64,000 nt of DNA from Cellulomonas sp. JH27-2 (lineage in GTDB: Bacteria; Actinomycetota; Actinomycetes; Actinomycetales; Cellulomonadaceae), in the NCBI RefSeq assembly GCF_014837175.1, contig NZ_JACYFR010000005.1, positions 1 to 64,000 on the forward strand, read 5' to 3'. Positions within the stretch are counted from its first letter, which is position 1. Each line of letters begins with the position of its first letter. The notes beneath the pieces are model-generated. The model was not told the DNA's origin. It was given only the letters and a program-made list of their open reading frames with translations, and did no database searches. Shown here in pieces: positions 46,329 to 55,104 of this stretch. A program made the translations under genes and the position numbers.

Positions 46329-47387
46329 TCACTTGACGTTCTTGGCCGCGGCCTCGAACAGGTCGAGGTACTTGTCGAGGCCCCACGGCACGGACAGGAT
46401 CGTCGGGCCGGAGGTCGACGCCGCGAACGGGGTGTTGTCCGGGACGACGACGACCGCACCGTTCTTCACCGCGGGGATCTTGCCGAGCAGCGGGTCCTTC
46501 TGCAGCCACGCGAGCGTGGTGTCGTCGCCGTAGGTGACGAGGATGTCGGCGTCGGAGAGCTTGTCGGCGTTCTCCGAGCTGATGTACCCGCCGAACCCGG
46601 TGAGCTCGCTGAAGCCGGCCACCGAGGGCGCCACCTTCATGCCGAAGTCCTCGACGTACTGCACGCGGGCGTCGACGCCGGTGTAGATCCAGAGCTTGCT
46701 CTTGTCGGCCTTGTCGGCGGCCGTGTAGACGAACGTCTTGCCGGCGATGTCGGGCCGGGTCGCGAGCGCGCTCGTGATCTGCTTCTCGATCTCGTCGATC
46801 TTGGCCTGCGCCTCGGCCTTCTTGCCGATGGCCTCGCCGTCGACCAGGGCCATGTCGCGCCAGTTGGTGCCCCACGCGACCGTGGGGAAGGAGACGGTGG
46901 GGGCGATCGCCGAGAGCGTCGTCCAGTCCTCCTTCGTGATGCCGGACTGGGCGGCGAGGATGACGTCGGGGTTCGTGTCGTTGACGGCCTCGAAGTCGGT
47001 GCCGTCGGTCTCGTCGAACAGCTGGGGCGCCTTGTCGCCTGTCGCGCCGAGCTTCTGCAGTGCGTCGTACGCCCACGGCAGGACGCCGTCGCCGTTGTCG
47101 TCGCCGTAGTTCGCCTTGGCGAAGCCGACGGGCACGATGCCCAGCGCGATCGCGACGTCCTGGTTGCCCCACGCGATGCTCGCGACGCGCTCAGGCTGCT
47201 TGTCGATCGTCGTCTCGCCGAACGTGTTCTTGAGCGTCACGGGGAACGCGTCGGCAGCGGCGGAGGCCGTGTCGCTGGACGTCGCGGCGGGCGTGGCGTC
47301 GTCGTCGCCCGACGAGCAGGCGGCCAGGGCCAGGGCCGCGACGGCGGCAAGAGCAGCGAGCCGGGCGGGCCGGAGTGCGGTGCGCAT
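46329..47387 (-). CDS. iron-siderophore ABC transporter binding lipoprotein
   Basis: This 352-residue lipoprotein has signal MRTALRPARLAALAAVAALA with lipobox LAAC and Cys24 as anchor, then a Ser/Thr/Asp linker and a FepB/FhuD-type bilobed domain (FGETTIDKQPERVASIAWG, then a late YGDDTTLAWLQ). It captures ferric siderophore or haem outside the membrane; the ligand is unknown. The ATG at 47387 starts the signal peptide, with AGGACT just upstream. The operon's iron box is 25 bp before it. Confidence 0.92.
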   Translation of the reverse strand: MRTALRPARLAALAAVAALALAACSSGDDDATPAATSSDTASAAADAFPVTLKNTFGETTIDKQPERVASIAWGNQDVAIALGIVPVGFAKANYGDDNGDGVLPWAYDALQKLGATGDKAPQLFDETDGTDFEAVNDTNPDVILAAQSGITKEDWTTLSAIAPTVSFPTVAWGTNWRDMALVDGEAIGKKAEAQAKIDEIEKQITSALATRPDIAGKTFVYTAADKADKSKLWIYTGVDARVQYVEDFGMKVAPSVAGFSELTGFGGYISSENADKLSDADILVTYGDDTTLAWLQKDPLLGKIPAVKNGAVVVVPDNTPFAASTSGPTILSVPWGLDKYLDLFEAAAKNVK

Positions 47388-47411
47388 GGGAGTCCTCGGA
47401 TCGGGATCGGA

Positions 47412-47430
47412 TAAGGCGAGCCTCACCTTA
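47412..47430. promoter_or_regulatory. iron box (IdeR/DmdR-type operator)
   Basis: On the minus strand the site reads TAAGGTGAGGCTCGCCTTA, 14 of 19 matches to the consensus TTAGGTTAGGCTAACCTAA. It lies 25 bp upstream of the binding-protein ATG, where IdeR/DmdR with Fe2+ would repress the importer operon. Confidence 0.85.
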
Positions 47431-47515
47431 CGGCCCGCGGACCCGATCCGGGAATCGGGACGTGCGTCACAAGCCCGTTCCCACACCCGTTCATGTCCGA
47501 ATGACTTTGAATCTC

Positions 47516-47544
47516 TTGACATCTGTCCGTTTCGAGTCCATTCT
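47516..47544 (+). promoter_or_regulatory. promoter of the fructose PTS operon
   Basis: A perfect -35 TTGACA (47516-47521) and a -10-like CATTCT (47539-47544) are 17 nt apart. The hexamer TGTCCG occurs on both sides of the -35 (47494-47499 and 47524-47529), exactly 30 bp apart, and may be half-sites for the DeoR-type repressor. Confidence 0.65.
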
Positions 47545-47594
47545 CAGTGTCAGAAGGGCCGGAACGGACCGGTTCGCAGGACATCGGAGCTGAT

Positions 47595-48356
47595 GTGTAC
47601 GCACCGGAGCGGCACCAGAAGATCCTCGCCACCGCGCGGGCCGACGGTCGGGTCGACGTCGCGGGCCTCGCGGCCACCCTGGACGTGACACCGGAGACGA
47701 TCCGGCGCGACCTCACCGCGCTCGAGCGGCACGGGCTGGTCCGGCGCGTCCACGGCGGGGCCATCCCCGTCGAGCGGCTCGGCTTCGAGCCCGGCATCGC
47801 AGACCGCGAGGGCATGCTCGCAGGGGAGAAGGAGCGCATCGCCAAGGCAGCGCTCGACGAGCTGCCGGACGGTGGGGCGGTCATCCTCGACGCCGGCACC
47901 ACGACCGTCCGCCTGGCCGAGCTGCTGCCCGACGACCGCGACCTCACAGTCGTGACGCATGCGCTCCCCGTCGCGACGGTCCTCGCGCCGCGGCCCAACA
48001 TCACGCTGCACCTCGTCGGGGGGACCGTGCGTGGGCGGACCCTGGCGGCCGTCGGGTCCTGGGCCCTGCGCGAGCTGGGCGAGATCCACGCCGACGTCGC
48101 CTTCCTGGGGACCAACGCCATCAGCGTCGAGCACGGGCTGAGCACACCGGACCTGTCGGAGGCCGCGGTCAAGCAGGCGCTCGCCGCGGCGGCCCGTCGC
48201 ACGGTGGTCCTCGCGGACCACACCAAGCTGGGCCGCACCGACTTCGCGCACGTGGCGCCGCTGTCCGCCGTGGACACGCTCATCACCGACTCCGGCGCGG
48301 CCGTCGAGCTGGTCGACGAGCTCGAGGCCGCCGGCCTGCAGGTGGTGCGCGCATGA
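47595..48356 (+). CDS. fruR: DeoR-family repressor of the fructose operon
   Basis: This 253-residue regulator has an N-terminal winged HTH (about 5-57, RVDVAGLAATLDVTPETIRR, then RRVHGGA, the DeoR signature) and a C-terminal sugar-phosphate-binding domain (VILDAGTTTVRLAE, GGTVRG, TPDLSEAAVKQAL). The GTG at 47595 follows CGGAG at 6 nt and begins the conserved HTH; an upstream GTG would add 16 residues. The ligand is likely fructose-1-phosphate or a related ester, by context. The stop overlaps the fruK start. Confidence 0.9.
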   Translation: MYAPERHQKILATARADGRVDVAGLAATLDVTPETIRRDLTALERHGLVRRVHGGAIPVERLGFEPGIADREGMLAGEKERIAKAALDELPDGGAVILDAGTTTVRLAELLPDDRDLTVVTHALPVATVLAPRPNITLHLVGGTVRGRTLAAVGSWALRELGEIHADVAFLGTNAISVEHGLSTPDLSEAAVKQALAAAARRTVVLADHTKLGRTDFAHVAPLSAVDTLITDSGAAVELVDELEAAGLQVVRA

Positions 48357-49300
48357 TCGTCACGCTCACCCCCAACCCGAGCCTCGACCGCGCGCTCGAC
48401 GTGCACCGGCTGGTGCCCGGCGAGGTCGTCCGCGCGACGGCCGTCCACGTCCACCCGGGCGGCAAGGGCACCAACGTCAGCCGCGCGCTGGTGCGGCACG
48501 GGGTCGCGTCGCGCGCAGTCCTGCCCGTCGGCGGCGCGGACGGTGAACGGCTCGTCGAGCTGCTGGCCGCGCAGGGTGTCCCGGTGGTGGCGGTCCCCGT
48601 CGCCGGCGACACCCGCACCAACATCACGCTCGCGGAGCGGTCGGGGACCACGACGAAGATCAACGCCCCCGGCGCCACACTGTCGGGCGCGGAGGTGGAC
48701 GCCCTCCTCGGTGCCCTCGCCGCGGCGCTCGACGGCGCGAGCGGGCTCGTCGCCGCCGGGAGCCTGCCCTCGGGTGCCACCGACGACCTCTTCGTCCGCG
48801 CCGCCGCGCTCGCGGCGGACCGCGGCATCCCGTTCGCGCTCGACACCTCGGGCGAACCGCTCGAGCGGTCCGCGCGTGCGGGCGGGCTGGACCTGCTCAA
48901 GCCCAACGACAACGAGCTCGCGGCGCTCGTCGGGCGCCCGCTGACCACCGTGGGGGACGTCGTCGACGCCGCCCGCGAGGTGATCGCAGCCGGGACGCGG
49001 TACGTGCTGGTGTCGCTCGGCGCGCACGGCGCGCTGCTGGTCACCGGCGAGCGCACGTGGTGGGCCGGCGGCGAGCCGCTGGTCCCGCTGTCCACCGTCG
49101 GCGCGGGGGACATGACCCTCGCCGGCTTCCTGTCTGCGGACGGCCCCGCCGCCGACCGCCTCCGCACGGCCGTCGCGTGGGGGCGCGCGGCCGTGCGCAT
49201 GCCCGGTACCGCCGTACCGGATCCCGCAGCCGTCGACCTCGCCGCCGTGCGGGTGCTCGAGGCCCCCGACCCCCGCCTCACCCCGAAGGAGCTGCTGTGA
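48353..49300 (+). CDS. fruK: 1-phosphofructokinase
   Basis: FruK phosphorylates the fructose-1-phosphate delivered by the PTS to fructose-1,6-bisphosphate. The 315-residue PfkB-family enzyme starts IVTLTPNPSLDRALDV, has HPGGKGTNVSRAL (about 34-46), KPNDNELAAL and the catalytic VGAGD (249-253, Asp253). ATG overlaps the fruR stop by 4 nt and its TGA overlaps the next GTG. Confidence 0.95.
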   Translation: MIVTLTPNPSLDRALDVHRLVPGEVVRATAVHVHPGGKGTNVSRALVRHGVASRAVLPVGGADGERLVELLAAQGVPVVAVPVAGDTRTNITLAERSGTTTKINAPGATLSGAEVDALLGALAAALDGASGLVAAGSLPSGATDDLFVRAAALAADRGIPFALDTSGEPLERSARAGGLDLLKPNDNELAALVGRPLTTVGDVVDAAREVIAAGTRYVLVSLGAHGALLVTGERTWWAGGEPLVPLSTVGAGDMTLAGFLSADGPAADRLRTAVAWGRAAVRMPGTAVPDPAAVDLAAVRVLEAPDPRLTPKELL

Positions 49301-49752
49301 GCACCCCACTCATCACCGCGGACCTGGTCGCCGTCGACCTGGCCGCAGCGGACCGCGACGACGCGACCCGCCACCTCATCGGCCTGCTGGCCGCGGCCGG
49401 CCGCGTCACCGACGCCGACGGCTTCCACGCCGACGTCCGGGCCCGCGAGGCGCAGATGGCGACGGGGATGCCCGGCGGGATCGGCCTGCCGCACGCCCGC
49501 TCGGAGCACGTCACCGCGCCCAGCCTGGCCATCGGCCGGCTGACGCAGGGCGTCGACTGGGGTGCCCCCGACGGCCCCGCGACGCTCGTCTTCCTCATCG
49601 CCGCGCCCGCGACGGGCGAGGGCGACCACCTGCAGATCCTGGCCGCACTGGCGCGGCGTCTGGTCCACGAGTCGTTCACGACCTCGCTGCGGGAGGCGCC
49701 CGACGCCGCCACCGTCGCCGAGATCGTCACCCGAGAGGTCGTGCCGTCATGA
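49297..49752 (+). CDS. PTS fructose EIIA component
   Basis: This 151-residue EIIA of the fructose/mannitol type has the phosphorylated His66 in GIGLPHARSEHV. It takes phosphate from HPr and passes it to EIIB. The length is that of a stand-alone domain. The GTG start overlaps the fruK stop; its own stop overlaps the EIIBC start. Confidence 0.93.
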   Translation: MSTPLITADLVAVDLAAADRDDATRHLIGLLAAAGRVTDADGFHADVRAREAQMATGMPGGIGLPHARSEHVTAPSLAIGRLTQGVDWGAPDGPATLVFLIAAPATGEGDHLQILAALARRLVHESFTTSLREAPDAATVAEIVTREVVPS

Positions 49753-51275
49753 AGTTCGTCGCCGTCTCCTCCTGCCCCACGGGCATCGCCCACACGTACA
49801 TGGCCGCAGAGGCGCTCGAGCAGGCCGGCCGCGCCGCCGGCCACGAGGTCGTCGTCGAGACCCAGGGTGCCGCCGGCTCGACACCCCTCGACCCCGCCGT
49901 GATCGCCGCGGCCGACGGCGTCATCTACGCCGCGGACCTCGAGGTCCGCGACAAGGAGCGCTTCGCGGGCAAGCCGTTCGTCGACGTGGGTGTGAAGAAG
50001 GCCGTGCACGACGCGCCGGGCGTCCTGGCCGCGGCGATCGCCGCGGTGGAGGCGGGAGTGCCTGCCGCCACGTCGGCCGCCGTGCACACGCCGTCGCCCG
50101 CCACCAAGGTGGACAGGAACGCGAGCGTCGGTACCCGGGTCCGGCAGTGGCTCATGACCGGCGTCAGCTACATGATCCCGTTCGTCGCCGCGGGCGGCAT
50201 CCTCATCGCGCTCGGCTTCATGCTGGCCGGGATCGCGTGGGACGGCGGCAACGGCGCCGTCGAGGTCACCAAGATCCCGGTCACCGACCTCGTGTCGAAC
50301 TTCGACCCGACGTCGCTGCAGCAGTGGTCGGCGGTGCTGTTCCAGACCGGCGCGCTCGCGTTCGGGTTCCTGGTGCCGGTGCTGTCCGGGTTCATCGCCT
50401 ACGCGATCGCCGACCGGCCGGGCCTCGTGCCCGGGTTCGTCGGTGGCGCTGCGTCCGTCGCCGTCGGCGCCGGCTTCCTGGGCGGCCTGGTCACCGGCTT
50501 CGTCGCCGGTGGTCTGGCCTGGTGGATCAGCCGCTGGAACGTGCCGAAGGGCGTGCGCGGGGTGATGCCCGTCGTCGTGACGCCGCTGCTGAGCTCGCTG
50601 CTCGTCGGCATCATCACCCTCGTCGTCATCGGTCGGCCCATCGCCGCCGCGATGGACCACCTCAGCGACTGGCTCAACGGCCTGTCGGGGAACAACCTGG
50701 TGCTGCTGGGGGCCCTGCTCGGCGCGATGATGGGCTTCGACCTGGGTGGTCCGGTCAACAAGGTCGCCTACACGTTCGCCGTGACCGGCCTCGCGACGGA
50801 AGGCCTGACGGCCGACGCGAACCAGTACAAGATCATGGCCGCGGTGATGGCCGCCGGCATGGTCGCGCCGCTGGCCATGGCGCTCGCGACGACCGTCCGC
50901 AAGAGCCTGTTCACCCATGCCGAGCGCGAGAACGGCAAGGCCGCGTGGCTGCTGGGTGCCTCGTTCATCTCCGAGGGCGCCATCCCGTTCGCCGCGGCGG
51001 ACCCGTGGCGCGTCATCGTGTCCTCCGTGGTCGGCTCGTCGGTGGCCGGTGCGGTGTCGATGGCGTTCGGCGCCGGACTGCGTGCCCCGCACGGCGGCAT
51101 CTGGGTGCTGCCCCTGATCTCGAACTTCTGGGGCTTCCTGGTCGCGGTGCTCGTCGGCATGGTCATCAGCTGCGCCATCGTCATCGCGCTCAAGAGCGCA
51201 CGCCCCAGCGCGGTCGTCCAGGCCGAGCAGGCCGCCGACGCCCAGCTCGCCGCCGCCGTCGCCACGGCCGCCTGA
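49749..51275 (+). CDS. fruA: PTS fructose EIIBC component
   Basis: The product is 508 residues. EIIB (1-100) has the phosphocysteine Cys9 in SSCPTGIAHTYMAAE. EIIC (about 125-480) has eight or more membrane helices beginning MTGVSYMIPFVAAGGILIA, the fructose-specific signature. Transport and phosphorylation give fructose-1-phosphate. EIIA is a separate gene upstream instead of fused, otherwise the order matches FruA. Confidence 0.95.
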   Translation: MKFVAVSSCPTGIAHTYMAAEALEQAGRAAGHEVVVETQGAAGSTPLDPAVIAAADGVIYAADLEVRDKERFAGKPFVDVGVKKAVHDAPGVLAAAIAAVEAGVPAATSAAVHTPSPATKVDRNASVGTRVRQWLMTGVSYMIPFVAAGGILIALGFMLAGIAWDGGNGAVEVTKIPVTDLVSNFDPTSLQQWSAVLFQTGALAFGFLVPVLSGFIAYAIADRPGLVPGFVGGAASVAVGAGFLGGLVTGFVAGGLAWWISRWNVPKGVRGVMPVVVTPLLSSLLVGIITLVVIGRPIAAAMDHLSDWLNGLSGNNLVLLGALLGAMMGFDLGGPVNKVAYTFAVTGLATEGLTADANQYKIMAAVMAAGMVAPLAMALATTVRKSLFTHAERENGKAAWLLGASFISEGAIPFAAADPWRVIVSSVVGSSVAGAVSMAFGAGLRAPHGGIWVLPLISNFWGFLVAVLVGMVISCAIVIALKSARPSAVVQAEQAADAQLAAAVATAA

Positions 51276-51301
51276 GCCCGCCACCCGGAGAGGAAACCAC
51301 C

Positions 51302-51589
51302 ATGTCCCAGCGCACCGTCGCCGTCGCCTCCCGCGTCGGCCTGCACGCCCGGCCCGCCATGATCTTCACGCAGGCCGTCGAGGCCTCGGGCGTCCCGGTC
51401 ACCATCGCCCGCCCGGGCGGCGAGCCCGTCGACGCCGGGTCGATCCTGTTCGTGATGTCGCTCGGCGTGCCGTCGGGCGAGGAGGTCAGGCTCGAGGCCG
51501 ACGGCCCCGACGCCGACCGCGTCCTCGACGAGCTGGTCACCCTGCTCGCGACGGACCTCGACGCACCAGAAGCCTCGGAGGCGTCGTGA
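51302..51589 (+). CDS. ptsH: phosphocarrier protein HPr
   Basis: This 95-residue HPr has the phosphorylated His15 in VGLHARPA and Ser47 in DAGSILFVMSLG in place of the regulatory Ser46. It is slightly longer than usual because of an acidic C-terminal tail. GGAGAGG precedes the ATG. It overlaps ptsI by 4 nt. Confidence 0.95.
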   Translation: MSQRTVAVASRVGLHARPAMIFTQAVEASGVPVTIARPGGEPVDAGSILFVMSLGVPSGEEVRLEADGPDADRVLDELVTLLATDLDAPEASEAS

Positions 51590-53292
51590 CCACCGGCGTC
51601 GCGGTCGTCCTGCAGGGTGTCGGCGTGGGGCGCCGGGCCGCGGTCGGGCCGGTCGCCCGGGTCCAGCCCGTCCCCGCGGTGCCGGGCGACGCGCCGCTCG
51701 TGGTCGGCGGCGAGGTCCTGACGGGGGAGCGGGCGCAGGAGGTGGTCTCCCGGGCGTTCGCCGACGTGTCCGCCGCGCTGGCCGGCCAGTCGCGCCGCGC
51801 CACCGGCACGGTCAAGGACGTCCTGGCGGCCACGGCGCAGATGGCCGACGACCGCGCGCTGCGCAGCCAGGTGCTGACGCGCGTCGGCGCGGGCGAGCCG
51901 GTCGTGGCCGCCGTCGACGGGGTCGTCGAGACGTTCGCGACGATGTTCACGCAGGCCGGCGGCTACCTCGCCGAGCGCGTCACCGACCTGCGCTCCGTGC
52001 GCGACCGCGTGGTCGCGGCGGCGATGGGGCTGCCGGCGCCGGGCGTGCCCGAGCTCACGGAGCCGTCGGTCGTCGTCGCGACCGACCTGGCGCCCGCCGA
52101 CACCGCCGCGCTCGACCTCGACAAGGTCCTCGCGATCGTCACCGAGCTGGGCGGACCCACGGGGCACACCGCGATCATCGCCGGGCAGCTCGGCCTGCCG
52201 TGCCTGGTGCGCGTGCACGGGGTCACGGACCTGGCCGACGGGACGCGGGTAGCGGTCGACGCTGCGAGCGGGCTGGTCACCGTGGACCCCGACGACGCGC
52301 TCGTGGCGGAGCTCGACCGCCGCGCGGCGGCCGAGCGGGCACTCGAGTCCGACACCGACGCCGGAGCCACCGCCGACGGGCACACCGTGCAGCTCCTGGC
52401 CAACATCGGCACCGCCGCCGATGCCGTCCGGGTCGCGGGCACTGCCGCGGAGGGGGTCGGGCTGTTCCGGACCGAGGTGCTCTTCCTCGAGGCCACCGCC
52501 GAGCCGACGGTCGCCGAGCAGTCCGCCGCGTACGCCGCGGCCCTGGCAGCGCTGCCCGGCCGCAAGGTCGTCGTGCGCACGCTCGATGCGGGCGCCGACA
52601 AGCCGCTGGCCTTCGCGACCCAGCCGGACGAGGAGAATCCCGCGCTCGGCGTGCGCGGCTACCGCCTGGTGCGCACCAACGCCGACCTCGTCGAGCACCA
52701 GCTCGAGGCCCTCGCCCAGGCGCAGCGCAGCACGGGGCAGGCGCCGTGGGTCATGGCGCCCATGATCGCGACCGCCGACGAGGCGCGCGACTTCGCGCGC
52801 CGCGCCCGGGCGCACGGCATCGAGCGCGTCGGCGTCATGGTCGAGGTGCCGTCCGCGGCGCTGCGCGCGGCCGAGATCCTCGCGGAGGTCGACTTCGTCT
52901 CGCTCGGCACCAACGACCTGGCGCAGTACACGATGGCGACCGACCGGCTGCGCGGTGAGCTGGCCGACCTGCTGGACCCGTGGCAGCCGGCCGTGCTGGA
53001 CCTGGTCGCGGCGACCGCCCGCGCAGGGACGCAGCTCGGCAAGCCGGTGGGTGTCTGCGGCGAGTCGGCCGCCGACCCGGTGTTCGCGCTCGTGCTCGTC
53101 GGGCTCGGGGTGACGAGCCTGTCGATGTCGTCGGGTGCGCTGCCCGCCGTGCGGTTCGCGGTGCGGAGTCACACCCTCGAGCGGTGCCGCGAGCTGGCCG
53201 CAGGGGCGCTCGCGGCGGCGTCGGCACAGGCCGCGCGCGACGTCGTCGTCGACGGGCTGGACCCGGACGTCCGCGCGGCGCTGGGCGTCTGA
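51586..53292 (+). CDS. ptsI: PTS enzyme I
   Basis: Enzyme I autophosphorylates from PEP and charges HPr. The 568-residue protein has the active His194 in GGPTGHTAIIA, the PEP-binding barrel with FRTEVLFLEATAEPT and MVEVPSAAL, SLGTNDLAQYTMATDR and the acid Cys in GVCGESA near residue 487. The GTG start overlaps the ptsH stop. Its place in the fructose operon means this locus encodes every component of one PTS. Confidence 0.96.
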   Translation: MTTGVAVVLQGVGVGRRAAVGPVARVQPVPAVPGDAPLVVGGEVLTGERAQEVVSRAFADVSAALAGQSRRATGTVKDVLAATAQMADDRALRSQVLTRVGAGEPVVAAVDGVVETFATMFTQAGGYLAERVTDLRSVRDRVVAAAMGLPAPGVPELTEPSVVVATDLAPADTAALDLDKVLAIVTELGGPTGHTAIIAGQLGLPCLVRVHGVTDLADGTRVAVDAASGLVTVDPDDALVAELDRRAAAERALESDTDAGATADGHTVQLLANIGTAADAVRVAGTAAEGVGLFRTEVLFLEATAEPTVAEQSAAYAAALAALPGRKVVVRTLDAGADKPLAFATQPDEENPALGVRGYRLVRTNADLVEHQLEALAQAQRSTGQAPWVMAPMIATADEARDFARRARAHGIERVGVMVEVPSAALRAAEILAEVDFVSLGTNDLAQYTMATDRLRGELADLLDPWQPAVLDLVAATARAGTQLGKPVGVCGESAADPVFALVLVGLGVTSLSMSSGALPAVRFAVRSHTLERCRELAAGALAAASAQAARDVVVDGLDPDVRAALGV

Positions 53293-53405
53293 GGGCGTCG
53301 GCGTGCTGCCCGTCCGGGCGGCACGCCGCGCCGACCGATCGACTGGCCGATAGACGGCGCGGCGCGTCGCCGGTCCGGGCCGGACTCGCGCGTACGCTGG
53401 CGAGC

Positions 53406-55052
53406 ATGGCGCACGATCCTTCCGGAACCGGCCCCGCCGAGCTGTACGACCCCGAGTCGGACCCGCTCGCGACGTACGTGCTGGAGCCCGACGACGTCCG
53501 ACCGCTGCTGGCCCGCATCGTCGCGTCGCCCGGCGCCTCGACGCACACGTCGCTCGCACCGTTCACGGGCGCCCCGATCGCAGCGGTGCCGCTGTCGACG
53601 CCCGACGACGTGGCGCGCGCGGCCCGCACGGCCCGGGCGGCACACCGGCTGTGGGCCGCCCGTCCGCTGCACGAGCGCACGGCGGTCCTCCTGCGCTTCC
53701 ACGACCTGGTGCTCGACCGGCAGAGCGACGTGCTCGACCTCATCCAGGTGGAGAACGGCAAGGCCCGCGTCGCGGCGTTCGAGGAGGTCGCCGACATCGC
53801 GCTCGTCGCCCGCCACTACGCCGCGCGCGCCGGCCGCTACCTGCGCACGCGTCGCGTCCCCGGCGTGGTCCCGGGCCTGACGAGCACGCGCGTGCTGCGC
53901 CACCCCGTCGGTGTGGTCGGCATCATCGCGCCCTGGAACTTCCCCCTCACGCTGACGATCGGCGACGTCCTGCCCGCGCTCGTGGCCGGCAACGGCGTGG
54001 TGCTGCGGCCCGACCCGCAGACGGCGCTGACCGCGCTGTGGGCCGCCGAGCAGCTCGAGGAGGCCGGGCTGCCGGCCGGCCTGCTGCAGGTCGTCGTCGG
54101 CGACGGGCCGACGGTCGGCGCGGCCGTCGTCGAGCACGTGGACCACGTGTCGTTCACGGGCTCGACGCGGACGGGGCGGATCGTCGCAGCCCAGGCGGGC
54201 GAGCGTCTGGTCCCGGCCACACTGGAGCTCGGTGGCAAGAACCCCATGTACGTGGCGGAGGACGTCGACGTCGAGGTCACGGCCGAGGGTGCCGTGCGCG
54301 CGTGCTTCGTCGGCACCGGCCAGGTGTGCGTCTCGATCGAGCGGATGTACGTCCACGAGGACGTGTACGACGACTTCGTCGAGGCGTTCACGCGCCGCAC
54401 GCGTGCGCTACGCCTGGGCGCCGGGCTCGACTACCGCGCCGAGGTCGGGTCGCTGACCTCGGCGGCGCAGCTCGCGACCGTCGTCGAGCACGTCGAGGAC
54501 GCCGTCGGGCACGGCGCCACCGTGCTGGCCGGGGGCGTGCACCGCGCCGACCTGGGCCCGTGGTTCTACGAGCCGACGATCCTGACGGACGTCCCCGAGC
54601 AGGCGCGCCTGTACCGCGAGGAGACGTTCGGCCCCGTGGTCGCGCTGTACAAGGTCGCGTCCGACGACGAGGCCGTGGCCGCCATGAACGACAGCGAGTT
54701 CGGCCTCAACGCGAGCATCTGGACCGCCGACACCCGCCGCGGCGCCGCGCTCGCACGCCGCGTCCGGGCCGGCAGCGTCAACGTCAACGAGGGGTACGTC
54801 GCCACGTGGGGTTCGGTCGGCGCACCGCAGGGTGGCGTCGGCTCGTCGGGCCTCGGTGCCCGCCACGGTCGTGAAGGCCTGTGGGAAACGACCCGCCTGC
54901 AGACCGTGGCCGTCCAGCACGGCGTGCACGGGCTCGCGGGCGGCCGCATCCCGAGCATCGGGCTGAACCGGCTCTTCGAGCTCGGCACCGCGACCTGGCC
55001 GGCCGTCTACACCGAGCTGCTGCGCGTCATGAGGGCTGCCCGCCTGCCCTGA
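53406..55052 (+). CDS. succinate-semialdehyde dehydrogenase, GabD2-like
   Basis: This 548-residue aldehyde dehydrogenase has catalytic Glu274 in LELGGKN and Cys308 in GTGQVCVS. GIIAPWNFPLTLTIGD at 172-187 matches the NADP-type SSADH family of actinobacteria. The usually invariant Lys before the cofactor phosphate site (VVLKP) is Arg201 here (VVLRPDPQT). It is longer than most ALDHs because of N- and C-terminal extensions. TACGCT lies 7 nt before the ATG (leaderless type). The exact substrate remains inference. Confidence 0.88.
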   Translation: MAHDPSGTGPAELYDPESDPLATYVLEPDDVRPLLARIVASPGASTHTSLAPFTGAPIAAVPLSTPDDVARAARTARAAHRLWAARPLHERTAVLLRFHDLVLDRQSDVLDLIQVENGKARVAAFEEVADIALVARHYAARAGRYLRTRRVPGVVPGLTSTRVLRHPVGVVGIIAPWNFPLTLTIGDVLPALVAGNGVVLRPDPQTALTALWAAEQLEEAGLPAGLLQVVVGDGPTVGAAVVEHVDHVSFTGSTRTGRIVAAQAGERLVPATLELGGKNPMYVAEDVDVEVTAEGAVRACFVGTGQVCVSIERMYVHEDVYDDFVEAFTRRTRALRLGAGLDYRAEVGSLTSAAQLATVVEHVEDAVGHGATVLAGGVHRADLGPWFYEPTILTDVPEQARLYREETFGPVVALYKVASDDEAVAAMNDSEFGLNASIWTADTRRGAALARRVRAGSVNVNEGYVATWGSVGAPQGGVGSSGLGARHGREGLWETTRLQTVAVQHGVHGLAGGRIPSIGLNRLFELGTATWPAVYTELLRVMRAARLP

Positions 55053-55104
55053 TCCGGAGGCCGAACCAGGCCCACGCGGCGGCGCTTCCTGCCAGGATGC
55101 ACGC

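Noticed and set aside
43354-47387. Vitamin B12 importer (BtuCDF) instead of siderophore importer
   Set aside because: FecCD/BtuC permeases look alike, but the iron box at the operon head and the lack of a cobalamin riboswitch favour iron.
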